Shown here one piece after another: positions 47,193-57,792 of a stretch of DNA of 64,000 bases. Source of the DNA: Tubulanus polymorphus. Taxonomy: Eukaryota > Nemertea > Palaeonemertea > Tubulaniformes > Tubulanidae. The position numbers and the translations under genes were made by a program. Numbering within the stretch: the first letter of the stretch is position 1; every line of letters begins with the position of its first letter. The stretch covers positions 12,890,275-12,954,274 of the forward strand of contig NC_134032.1 in NCBI RefSeq assembly GCF_964204645.1, read 5' to 3'. A model generated the notes under the pieces. That model did not search any database and had not been told where the DNA came from. It worked only from the letters and a program-made list of their open reading frames with translations.

Positions 47193-47475
47193 TATCAGCC
47201 GAAGGCAACATTTCTCCATTTTCATGCGCAATCGTACGTTTTTATATCATCGTTAAAACACGGACGAATTGTTTCATCTAGGTATAGAAATAATCATTCT
47301 TCAATTATTTGGCGTACGAGGATTTCGGATTCGGTATAGATTGATATTCGGGTGCCGCTCTCGGGTCATCTGTAGGGAAGGAAAGGGCAAGGAAATAGAA
47401 GGCGTGAACTGGTAATGATGATTTGGCCGGGCAAAATACGAATGGGCAAAATAAGATGATTACGTTGGGGATTGG

Positions 47476-47919
47476 ATGCGGCGAAGGCATCCGTATTTTC
47501 TATTTTTTTATTTCGTTTTTAGACTTGTAGACCGAATCGTGTTTGTTCAGCCGGTTCTGGCGACTTTTGATGAGTTTCGATCGGTATCGTATACACACGC
47601 CGCCGCCGCCGCCGCCGCCGCGGTGGCAGTGGTGTGTGTACTTGCCCGTATAGGCAATATCGGTATCACACACGATTTCAGAGCCGCAACCGACGTGCGG
47701 CGAGGAAATATAGCTCAGGGGCTTCATCATCATCATCGCCGCCGCCGCGATAACACCGAAATTATGAATTCGAATGATACTTTAAAATCCGAGCAGCTGT
47801 TTCAACCGATTAACGTTAAGTCCAATCGACAACAACGTCGATCGCGACGCTCACGGGTAGACCGCGTAGATCGGGGTGTGTACGGCAAACTGCCGAAAGA
47901 CTCACACGCAGCGATTTAG
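47476..47919 (+). other. GC-rich open frame of uncertain status, 147 codons
   Basis: Opens with ATG, a short hydrophobic N-terminus, then an Ala run encoded by a GCC microsatellite (47597-47621), His- and Arg-rich patches and a basic tail. AATAAA lies 32 bp after the stop. The composition is low-complexity and a frame is also open on the other strand, so this may be 5' non-coding sequence of the receptor gene that follows rather than a protein. Confidence 0.25.
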
Positions 47920-48367
47920 CGCACACGGGAAGATACGAAATATGGCTTATAATAAAACGGGTTATGGCTTATTTTGTCCGTTCATGAAACACACTCATTG
48001 TCCGCCTCGTTAGCGATAATACGAAATCCCACATTTAGAAATTAAATCGTCTGAAAGCTAACGATTCGATTCAAGCTTCGACTAGATCATATTAGGACTA
48101 GGATGTATATTTACTTCCACAAGCAATTTGGATTCAGGCAAAGGATTGTTTTGACTGTTTCAGTTCTAGTTGCACATCGAAATATCTAGGACATATATAT
48201 TATTCAACTAGAGTTTTAAAGGTATTTAATGATATTCTTTGCAGCGACGAAGACAACCGAAGTTAATTCTTCAACTTAATTGCAATATTTTACTCAATTC
48301 GGGACCAATCTATTTTCGTAGATAAAACTATAGTTCCACCTGGTTTTTTTTTCGTTTATATTTTTAG

Positions 48368-51197
48368 ATGGACCTAACCGATGAATTGGGCGGACCGCTT
48401 GAATTGTTTGTGACCAGATATCCAAACAACATGAACGAGACTGTCAGCAGGTATTTGAATCAAGGGGTAAGTATAACGATATACCCATCCATACTAAATG
48501 CGGGTAACTTCACGCATGGCGCAATCAGAGGGCAGACTGTAATTCTCTATATTGAATTGAATTGAGTAGCTCATTGGGATAAGGCGTGATGTTCTTTAAT
48601 TTCTGAGCGACAAACGACGGCTGAGTGACTAATATGGGTTCGAGTCCTGCTATAACGACTTAAAGGCCAGTTTCGAATGGACGTTCGGCTAAAGAATAGC
48701 AATTTCTTATTACATGCTGTCTGTTATTTCAATCCGGAATAAAAAGAGCCATAAGACTAGTACATGTATAAGCGAAAGGGAAGGCCGACTCCTCCTCAAA
48801 ATTCAGCTAGGTACCGCTAGTAATCTTGTCTTTTGATCAGCGCCCTCATCGTTAGCGATAAACAATGAATTCTTTAGACTGGTTGCCGGTCTCTAGGTCT
48901 CTATTCTTAATAAGCGTTTTTCAGAACTTGTTCAAGTCTTAAAACCTTGAAGAAAACGCGATCCTTAATTATTATACTCGTGGAAAAAAAATACTAAATT
49001 TCCGGGAATGTATTGTTTTTTTTGCTGACGATGAGGGCGCTTATCAATTTCGAAGATCGCAAAGGCTAATGAATAGTGACGTCACAGAGTCGGCGCTCCT
49101 TTAGTTTATATTTCTATAGTAGAGCGTATATTCTGGATGGAAAGAATTCCAGAATCGGTAGTAACAAATCGAAACCGGCCTAGATCAATGGCGCTTTTCA
49201 CTTCGCCCGCTGCATCGGTTTTCGAATTCAAAATCTCGTGCCCCGGTTCGGCGAGATCTGTGAGCCCGTAATCCTACCTCGTTACGATCAATCTCATCTC
49301 GAATGTCGAAGAACGTAAGTATAATTACACACACACAAGACATCAGCGTTCAGACGAACGAGCGAGGGCGTAGGAAACAAGAGATAGAGAAGTGTGGCTG
49401 ATTAGTTGTAAACATGGTTTTCCTGACACAATCAACAACGCACCGATGATTCCGGCAATCAGGCATCGGGCATAATCCATCGTAACGTATTCCTTTCAGT
49501 TAAATGTGCGTTACGTTTGGTTATGTTCCGTTGCTAGTTTGCATATACAACACCATAAAAGGCGAACTGTGACCCGAAAGGTTGAGATGACGTCATTATT
49601 TTTTGTGCTTTTTTCTGTTTTTCTAATTCCATGTGAATGTTATCATAGTTTGAAGTAACGAATGAATACTGATTAATAGATATGAAATGATAGTAAAAAA
49701 GTAAGATTTGTATCCTTAAACTTTACCGATTCTGGGGAGTATTAATCCACTGTCTAGAACCAGAAATATGTTTCAAAACGAACTACAAACATCAGGCATC
49801 AGACCTTTGATCCATACGGTCCACACTACAGTGGTGAATGTCAGACGGGGGGATTGTTCTAGGCAGCATATTGAAATCTACGTCCGATTCTACAATAACC
49901 ACTCGAATTTTTTCGTCCTTTTCAGTCGGTCAATGTAAACTGCATAAACAAACTCATTCAGGAATATTTCAAAAACGAAACCCTGTCGTCGAAAGGCAAC
50001 TGTACCGTACAAGATGTCGACGAGCCGTTTGTATTGAAGTTCGGCACGATGTTCTACGCGTACGTGACGCCGCTGATAATCATTATCGGACTCGTCGGCA
50101 ACAGCATCAGTTTGAACGTGTTCACCTCGAAACGCATGAAGCGTCACAGCGCCAGTTGTAGTTACTACCTGGCAGCCCTTAGCGCAGCTGACCTTCTCGT
50201 ACTTATCGTTTACGTACTAGTCGAATGGCTCAAATCGGGCCTGCCCGACTTGCCGGGCAATCTGCACCTGGGCATCGTCGACGTGAAAGGCGCGTGCCAT
50301 ATATTTTTGTATCTGTCGTACGTTGTAAGGTTCATGAGCGTGTGGCTGTTGGTGATCTTCACGTTCGAACGCTATATCGGCGTCTGCAAACCGTTGCAGA
50401 AAAAGAAGATCTGCACGCGAAAGAGCGCCCGCCGTATTATCAGCGGTTTGTTTTTGTTGGCCTTGTCCGTTTCGATATTCCGGCCGTTGATGAGCGGCGT
50501 GTACGAGGTGCTACCCGACTCGGGGGTCTACCGATGCGTGATGAGTCCGAACCTTCACCTGGCGTCGTTTCTACTCGACAGCATTTACGGTATCTGCGTG
50601 ACACTGATCCCGTTTATCATCGTTCTCGTGTTCAATATGATGATCGTACGGAAGTTGTTCCGGCGAACACGTCGCCACAATCGATTTCAGGGATTCATTT
50701 CTCAAGAGGGACGAATACGAGTTGAGTTCACCGTGATCTTGTTGGCTATATCTACCTGTTTCATTACTCTGAACTCGCCGTACTTCGTGGCTATGTGCTA
50801 TCAACGTTACCAGGCCCACTTCGGCGAACACCTATTCATCAACCATCTGTCGATCGAAACTTTCTCGTTAGTCGACTTCAGAGCGTTGATCGGCATTCTG
50901 AAAATCACCAAGACGATATTCTTCGTGAACTATTGCATCAACTTCTTTTTGTACTCGATCACGGGCGCGTACTTTCGCCGCGAAATGCGAATGGTGTTTT
51001 CGTACAAGTTCAAACGGACCACGGAGCCGCGCGCGTCCAAATCGCAGTCGGCCTCGAGGGATCAGGAAAATAACCACCGACACGTACCGGAGCAGCCCGC
51101 CAGTGCGCCGTCACGTGTGGCGGTAAAAAACACGACCGCTTCGACGCCGCCGACGACAAATCACTCGGGAACGCGCCAGGCTCGATCATGGGTGTAG
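48368..51197 (+). CDS. Rhodopsin-family GPCR 1, peptide-receptor-like, 456 aa
   Basis: Coding exons are 48368-48466 and 49926-51197. The donor GGG|GTAAGT and acceptor TTTTCAG are both phase 0. The ATG directly follows a 5' UTR acceptor (TTTTTAG). The extracellular N-terminus of about 75 residues has three glycosylation sites (N-E-T twice, N-C-T). Seven membrane segments follow: TM1 with G-L-V-G-N, TM2 with A-A-D-L-L, a Cys at the start of TM3 and one in loop 2, E-R-Y at the end of TM3, TM6 N-S-P-Y, TM7 N-Y-C-I-N-F-F-L-Y-S in place of NPxxY, and helix 8. The last ~55 residues are a Ser/Thr/Pro-rich cytoplasmic tail. This resembles invertebrate FMRFamide- or thyrotropin-releasing-hormone-type receptors, but the ligand is unknown. 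A possible alternative first exon starts at 49303. Confidence 0.85.
48565..48675 (+). repeat. tRNA-related SINE in intron 1 of GPCR 1
   Basis: A-box-like GTAGCTCATTGGGATAAGGC and B-box-like GGGTTCGAGTCCTGC are spaced about 75 bp apart, longer than in a tRNA. The sequence is similar to 35188-35275. Confidence 0.55.
49077..49084. promoter_or_regulatory. Canonical CRE, TGACGTCA
   Basis: A perfect palindromic cAMP-response element about 225 bp upstream of the possible alternative start exon of GPCR 1. A second perfect TGACGTCA lies at 49588-49595 in the same intron. Confidence 0.45.
49303..49314 (+). promoter_or_regulatory. Possible alternative first coding exon of GPCR 1
   Basis: ATG-TCG-AAG-AAC is followed immediately by a strong GTAAGT donor in phase 0, so it would splice in frame to the exon at 49926. 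It lies downstream of a CRE and in GC-richer sequence. The resulting receptor would have a shorter N-terminus. Confidence 0.35.
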
Positions 51198-51401
51198 AAT
51201 GATTTGAAAATAGCATAGTATCTCAAATTGATATTAGGGTATGACTGCAGTTTAGGTGTCCCTAATGGTTATGTACCTAACCTTACCATAACACTATTCT
51301 TTAATAACACTTGCGCCACCCAGTGGAAAGGTGACCCAAACTGCAGTTAGACCCCAGCGGCGCTTTTGTGTGGCAATGGAGGTCAGATCCATAGGGTAGG
51401 A

Positions 51402-51523
51402 CCACAGGGACCTGACAAAAAAAATTTTTGACCCAGTATTCTAGGTACTTTAAATAAAAAAATATTTTTATATATAGTACCTAGAATACTGGGGTCAAAA
51501 ATTTTTTTGTCAGGTCCCTGTGG
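51402..51523. mobile_element. Near-perfect hairpin element 3' of GPCR 1
   Basis: CCACAGGGACCTGACAAAAA on the left is mirrored by TTTTTTGTCAGGTCCCTGTGG on the right. Arms of about 50 bp surround an AT-rich loop (about 51448-51472). The arms also share ACCCAGTATTCTAGGTAC. An AATAAA within the loop (51453) could serve as poly(A) signal for GPCR 1. Confidence 0.8.
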
Positions 51524-54360
51524 GTAGGACACCAACCCCCTTAAATTTTCTGAGTGCCCTTCTTTTTTTCTTGCCCCATTTTTTACGTGTTTATAAATAT
51601 ATATTTATAGTTTCAATGATTGCTTGATTACGTAGATCATATTGAGATCAGAGATGCAATGAAAGGTCACTTGAATATAAGTCTAGATTTTCGAAATCTT
51701 TTGGAGGAGGACCCCCAGACCCAGTCAACCCTCCCCATCCCCCAAACGCGAGCTTCGCACCTGAGATTCCTGCACAACGCGGGCTATGATGAATAGTTGC
51801 CCTCTTTTCTGCACACCCCGTTTTAAGAAATCCTATCCGCCCCTGAGTAAGCGACGAGGATCAGCCAGGTTTACAAATCTGGTTAGTCTCACATATTTAT
51901 GGGGGAAAGGCACAATCTCTACGCCCAATTTGCAATTCAGTGAAATAAGTGTTATATATCACGGACATCGTATGGAGACGTGCCCATTAAGTCTATCATC
52001 TCACACGCTGTTTAGTACCACCACTATGTTGTGGTGCCTCGATGCCATCAGGTTTGAATCCCTGCTGAGAAGGACGGTTAAAGACTAGTCCGGTACCTTT
52101 TTCACACGATGTTGTTTTCGATATAGCCACCGCACGTCAATCAATTGCCAGGTAATCTTTCGGTGGCCTTGTTCTCGGGGCTATACGTCGAGATTTTCAT
52201 TTCCAAGAACCGTGTAAACTAACAGTGTTTATGATAAACACACCAGATGTCAGAAAACCGACGACGAATTGGCTTTGATTCCTCGTAAATCAGTCAACCA
52301 CCGGAGGGAGTTAAACCAAGCTACTTAGCCTAGTTTAATAGTTTTAAGTTAGGTTCTTGTAGTTGGGAGTTGAAATTAATTACGTCTCGCCCCAAGGTTT
52401 GAAAAGGATGACTCTAACCACCCGATATTTTCGTTAACGAATTTTACATTTCTATATATGTATTATGACTGGTATCGTTTTGTCCGACTGTATAAATTGA
52501 AGGTTTATATAAAAAGAATTCAGATCCTAAAAGGAGTAGATTTAATGACAATAAATTCCAATTGCTTTATCCTAAACAGTTAATGTTCTTTATAATACCT
52601 TCTTTATTTTGGGACCATTAAAAAACTTTGAGTAATAATGACTTTTGCGTCAGAAAGAAAAATGTCTCTGAAATATGTTGGCGTTTAGTGTGAACAGTGG
52701 CATTAAAAAGGAGGATGACAGCAGCGTTATAACGGGTTTTGACTGTAATAGACTCTGAATGCATTATCACGAGTGTTATGAGGTTTCGATGTCGTTTTGA
52801 AATCGATGGGAGATACATATTTGTCTACTATTCACCTTCGAGTGTAAGATAAATAAGGCTCGAAGCAAATGCAAATATAACCAATTTCGTTTATCGCGAT
52901 ATTCTTTGAAGAAATAATTACCAAAAGATGAGTGATTGTTTCGAAATGTAAGACAATTAGTTACGAGCGAATTGTGTGTATTAAAAATGAATATATAGAG
53001 ATGTTCCACTCTCATTGCAAATGTATCCGCAGCCTGGACCGTCTGCCCCTTCAGATAATCGATACTTTATCACCGTTCGTCCAAATTGAATTTCTGTTCG
53101 CCCAGGCTTCACGTGCGTTCAAGATTTCACAATAGAATTTCTTATCCAACGTGAACTAACAGTTACAAATCTATAGCAGCCATCAGGTCATTACCGATCT
53201 TTTCCACTATTCGATCATATTATAAGATACTTCAAATTGAACGCAAACCGCAATTAATGATTATAAAGATACCGCGGACCGGCTGCTTATAACTTGGTTA
53301 ACTCCAAGCATGTCGTTAAATCACTTGTAGTTATTTCCTTACGAAACCACAGGTTCAGTTGTACAAACGTTAATCGTGTCTCGTTCCTAAACCATTCGTT
53401 CAATGCAAGCAACCTCCTGTATTCACGTTAACTCCTTAAGGCCACTATTTCCTTCGATCAGCATGCAGCGAGCTTTTTGATGAAAATTATGATAATTTGG
53501 ACGTTACTCGGAGATACGTAGATTTCCGAGCAACCGGTTGGTCATACTTTTCCACCGGGAATATTTTAAAATGGTGATCATCGAGACTTCAACCGAGTCT
53601 TAATTAAGGGGCGGTTCATGGTTGCAAAATCGGCACTTGCACAAATGTAACCATGTGTCCTGTAAACAGTTACTGTATATAGAATATTGTTTATCGCTTG
53701 GTGTATGGTTGTATTATCGCGTTTACGTATTTTAATTATGATCTTTTGTAAATAGGACGTATAATATTGGAAAGAGTCGAATCAAGATGTAAGAGTCGTT
53801 TCTATTGTAATCCGTCGTTTACTTTGCTGGACGACACAAAAATAATGTTGTTGTTGTTGTTGTTGCCTCTCGAATGTTGAAAGAATTGATTTTTGAAATA
53901 TATACCAGTAAATATAAAAGGCACGTACGCAATCTTTTTGTTCTGATCGCTTGTTTTATGGGTTCGAGATTTCATCCAAAATAAGTGAGGAAAGGCTTGA
54001 ACTAGAGAAGTGTCGTCCAAAAAACCATCCAGCCACCTGCATGGACTCCGAGCTGCCTTAGATGAATCGTTGACCAAAGGATTTTCCACTTTCCGTTGCC
54101 AGGGTTCGACGACTGCACCTTACGGACAACACGGAGCAGTTTATCTGCCTGTAATTTATGTTTCAAAAACACGAAATGTTCCGATAATTACGTGCGCGGT
54201 CGTCCTCTAAGCAGCTTACCAGGAAACATCAAATAAACAATAAACCTAACCTCGCTGGCCAGTGTCCTATTTCCTCCGCCCGAAGCTAACATCATCATGC
54301 AAAACAACCGTAAATACACTATGACAAAACGATTTCTTCATCTTTTCGTAATTCGGATGT
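51524..54360. other. Intergenic between GPCR 1 and the peptide gene
   Basis: A B-box-like GGTTTGAATCCCTGCTGAG near 52050 suggests a SINE piece. A short GTT microsatellite lies at about 53846-53863. Short ORFs on both strands lack features. Confidence 0.4.
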
Positions 54361-54366
54361 TTTATT
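54361..54366 (-). terminator. Poly(A) signal of the peptide-precursor gene
   Basis: Minus-strand AATAAA 60 bp past the stop at 54426. Confidence 0.55.
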
Positions 54367-54425
54367 GAGCACAAATTTTTGAAACGTAATTCGGCTCTAT
54401 TTTAGATGGTAACATTTCTGTTTCA

Positions 54426-55870
54426 TTAACACGATACGGGTGATACACAATCACCAGGTCCATCCTTGAAGGTTTCAATGGCGCCTGCAAAAAATAACAT
54501 TGGAATTGGAATTACTTTCGAGAATTTTAGATAATACGTAATTAGAAAAGTAGAGCTTATATTCTTCGGAGTTCATTTCGAGATCTCAAATCTAAATCTC
54601 ATCTCCACTGAAACGGTAAATGTAGAACAACATTCAAGTACAGAATTACCGTTCCTTTGATGACGGAGATTAAGATAAATCTCGAAACTCTCGGATAAAA
54701 AGTCTTTGAAATGTAATCATTGTGGGATTTTCATCACCGGGAAAGCATCGGTTAATCCATCAAAGCTGTGATTCAACACGGTATAATCCAACATAAGATA
54801 TCTCATGACATCTCATGATACAAGGAGGAAAAACGTTTCGACTTTATCCGAAAAGTCATCTTCAGGCATAACAGTCATTTTCAATATTCCTGAAGATGAC
54901 TATTATAGTATATAAACGATATTTTGAATATAAACTATACAGCTAAAAGACACTTTTGGGCTCGTTTTTCTCTTTTAATTTTTGGATTTTCACCGTTTCA
55001 TCAAAATTCCCAGATTAACCATAATATTAAGTGTCGTTGATACGTACGCTTGGCCATGTCAACATCGTTCAGTTTTTCAATCTCATCCGCATCTACAACA
55101 CGAAAATATACAAAATCCTGCCTTTTATTAAAAGCTGCGAGTAAAATTCTACTTCAATCGACAAAGTTCCCCGACTGAATTTCAAGCATCGCTGGTTGTC
55201 TAATTCACTTCACAGAGATTTGTCTAGATTACAGAGGCGCAGAACACCACGTCAATGTAAACCCATATTATGCCTTCAGCTTCAGACATAATTTGTTTGG
55301 GTAAGTTTTTTTTACGATTGCCATACAACTAGACCACATCATGTCGCGGGCCGATAGTTTCGTTTTTTTTCTATCTAATGGTGAGGCTATCTAGATATGG
55401 AACATGTATTCTGCGAAAAGTCGGTCAAAGTTAGAACTAGCGAACTGAGCAGCATAATCCTCGATTGCCACAGTAGCGTTGGTCATAGCCCATGTAGGTT
55501 ACGCAATGACGCCAAACGAATGTTTACACGGGTCATATCTATTGGACGTATGAACTGTGACCTTAACGCGTCATTTTGGACGTAAAACCCAACACACACG
55601 ATGCAGGGAAACACGAAACACGTAATCAGTTTCCGTATTTCCTTTCGTCATGTGCGTCGGGTTTTTCTGCTTACGCTTGACGTCCAAAATGACGCGCCAC
55701 CGTGACTTCGGTTGCATTACTTCTACCGGTATACCTGTTTCATTCTAAATGGCCAAACCAAAAAGATTCTTACGTAATGCTTTCCTTTCAACAGCAGCAT
55801 CAGCAGAAATGCTGAACATGCCGACAGCAACGAGAACAATCATCAGGCATAGGAGTTTCGTTTGTGACAT
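54426..55870 (-). CDS. Small secreted peptide precursor, neuropeptide-like, 66 aa, three exons
   Basis: Exons on the minus strand are 55870-55774, 55092-55048 and 54484-54426. Donors are GTAAGA and GTACGT; acceptors are TTGTTGTAG and TTTTTTGCAG. Both junctions are phase 1 and the sum (201 nt) is in frame. Exon 1 gives a signal peptide of about 25 residues (core L-L-C-L-M-I-V-L-V-A-V-G). Residues 26-46 are an acidic spacer, followed by Lys47-Arg48, a prohormone-convertase site whose Arg codon spans the last splice junction. The final 18 residues form the predicted mature peptide, ending in G-D-C-V-S-P-V-S-C, with one possible disulfide. There is no amidation glycine. One C-terminal peptide behind a dibasic site is the layout of allatostatin-C/somatostatin-type precursors, and the P-V-S-C end is faintly similar, but the ring is smaller; homology is unproven. 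A short secreted effector is the alternative. Poly(A) signal at 54361-54366. Confidence 0.7.
54826..54870 (-). ncRNA. Hammerhead-ribozyme-like motif in intron 2 of the peptide gene
   Basis: On the minus strand: CTGAAGA, one extra T, stem GACTTT/AAAGTC with loop TCGGAT, then GAAACGTT. This is the same architecture as the 34.0 and 57.4 kb motifs, with different stem bases, so the pairing is compensated rather than merely copied. A decayed plus-strand partner starts at 54889 (CCTGAAGATGACTAT). The motif has the same orientation as the host gene. Confidence 0.5.
55517..55746. mobile_element. Fold-back element in intron 1 of the peptide gene
   Basis: GCGTCATTTTGGACGT near 55568 is mirrored by ACGTCCAAAATGACGC near 55680. 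The outer parts (CCAACACACACGA and TCATGTGCGTCGG, GTGACC and CCGTGAC) are also inverted. No coding capacity. Confidence 0.65.
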
Positions 55871-56229
55871 CTACAACAAAAATAACGGAATTTACCTGAT
55901 TGTGACCATCGGTTTTTTAGTAGAAGTCAAAATTAAAGTTGAATTTTCAAAATGTCATTTTTGGATTCAATATTGGTCGCAATTCAATGAAAAAAATTGC
56001 CACCACTTTATGCGCACTAAAAGTGCTGAAAAGTGCTTACTTATGCATAATCCATACAAACCGTATGCAACACATTTACTTAGAACGTCAGTATCTAAAC
56101 GGAAATCGCTCTGGGGCCCCATATCGGAGCATCAAATTTTTAAAACATTTTAACAGGGGAGGACCCCGGTTCATCAGATGAGTTTGATCAAATTTAGAGC
56201 GAACCCACCCGCATGGTCCTCACGTTACG

Positions 56230-56540
56230 GGCCTGATTTGAAATCGCTGATCTACAAGATCCAGTATCACAGTCGTCAACTCAGAGTTAACATCGCTTCA
56301 TTTTCAACGAGTCAACTCTACTTATTAAATCTTATCTCACAAAACTGTCGAACTGGCTCCATATCTACAGTTCTCAGTGGAAAATTAACTAATTTCAACT
56401 CGGGGTAAACGCCGTGACGCAAAACTGTGGATCTAGATCCAGTAATCCATTCTAGACTTGATTCGTTGAAAATGAATTGTAATTTAGAGTTTTCTCTTAA
56501 TCACAACTATGGAACCTGATCCAGAAAGTAATTTTACAGG
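56230..56540. repeat. AGTTCCACAGTT fold-back family, diverged copies
   Basis: Contains CAACTCAGAGTTAACAT, TTCATTTTCAACGAGTCAA and AACTATGGAACCTGATCCAG, the characteristic pieces of the palindromes at 60.4 kb, in degenerate form. Confidence 0.55.
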
Positions 56541-56874
56541 AAAGAGATATCGATTTACAATAGTGATGAAATGTCAAATTAGAAAGCAGTTTCAGTCCAG
56601 ACACAAATAATATTACCTTGATAGCTGTGTAACACGTCCGAATATCTTCGCGCTGAATAATGATGCCTGGTCGTTTTAGCCCTAGTTTATACTTCGGGAT
56701 GCGTGATCGCAAATAATTTAATCTTGTAAGTCATTAAGATAAAGCAATCGAAAAAATATCGTTATCAGTGAAAAACCGTGTTTTTGAATTTTTAATCTGT
56801 GTATAAGCCGCCAAAGGCGCTCGCCGGAAGCTCTATTTAATTAAGTTAATCGCGCGAAGATAACGTTGAGATAA

Positions 56875-56990
56875 AGCGCTGCGTATGCGCTAGGCCATAT
56901 CCTTCATCGGCAGGATTCGAACCCGATGGCACGGAGTCTCGCGAGGCCATCGATCGGTCAACTCTAACCAACGCGCTCGCCCTTAAAAAA
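56875..56990 (-). repeat. tRNA-related SINE head
   Basis: The minus strand reads GAGCGCGTTGGTTAGAGTTG (A box) and CGGGTTCGAATCCTGCCGAT (B box) at near-tRNA spacing. The ends do not pair into an acceptor stem and the D-loop region is unlike a functional tRNA, so SINE or tRNA pseudogene is preferred. Confidence 0.5.
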
Positions 56991-57362
56991 TGAAAACCAG
57001 TCGCCGGTAAAGCGAAAGAGGATTGTCTTATCATTGCACGCTCATAACTTTCTCAGATCTCAACTCCCGAAACCGCCTTAAACCCACGACTAAGAAATTT
57101 GATCCAGACGAATTGAAACTCACGATATTGTGGAGTTGAATATCTAGCAGAATCGATAACATTACCTTTACGTTATTCCATATGCCCTTTTAGCAAGTTT
57201 CTAAAACCAACCTCTAATCGATTGGCAGATATGATTTCTCATGACCCCAACAAATAAAAAAAAAATATATCCAAAACAGATATTGATTTGTCATAAGGGA
57301 CCCAAATGAACTGAAAAAATAAATATGGGGTATGCCCTACTGCCAAAAGTATGTTTGGGCTT

Positions 57363-57560
57363 GAGGAGAGAATCCCACAATGATAATAAAAAGTCCGAAA
57401 AAGAAACCTCGAGATAGTAGTTTATTTCAACGTTTCGACTATATCCTAATAGTCATCTTCAGGAATAATGTAATTAGGATATAGTCGAAACGTTGAAATA
57501 AACTACTATCTCGAAGTTTCATTTTCGGACTTTTTATTATCATTGTGGGATTCTCTCCTC
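57363..57560. mobile_element. 198 bp palindrome with a hammerhead-like motif
   Basis: The left end GAGGAGAGAATCCCACAATG is mirrored by CATTGTGGGATTCTCTCCTC on the right. The arms of about 90 bp share CCGAAAAAGAAACCTCGAGA in slightly diverged form. The left arm carries one complete hammerhead-like core. The right arm keeps the AGTCGAAACGTTGAAATAAA part but has lost the CTGAAGA half at the centre. Confidence 0.85.
57424..57470 (-). ncRNA. Hammerhead-ribozyme-like motif
   Basis: On the minus strand: CTGAAGA (57462-57456), one extra T, stem GACTAT/ATAGTC with loop TAGGAT, then GAAACGTTGAAATAA. The following GAA can pair with the TTC just before CTGAAGA as a weak stem I. Confidence 0.5.
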
Positions 57561-57792
57561 ATCGCGTCAACACGGATATAGTGTTCTACCAATCGTGATG
57601 TTTGGGCTTCCCAGGGTTAAAGAGAAATAAATTCTAAAATAGCGAACGACTCTGGAACACTGTACAGAACACTATGCATTCACCTGTCTGTCAATGGATA
57701 GAAAAGTGGTAAGGGTATAGTATATAATTTTCTTCAACACACCGTATGAAATCCTTCTCTACAATTATAGTCATTTCCCAACATCGCATTTG

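Noticed and set aside
47305-47736. Minus-strand ORFs of 61 and 78 codons at the GCC microsatellite
   Set aside because: Low-complexity Gly run from the microsatellite, with no gene features.
55749-56181. 134- and 80-codon plus-strand ORFs
   Set aside because: They overlap the signal-peptide exon of the minus-strand peptide gene and lack features of their own.
56875-56990. tRNA gene
   Set aside because: A and B boxes are present but the acceptor stem does not pair, so it was listed as SINE or pseudogene. tRNAscan-SE would settle it.
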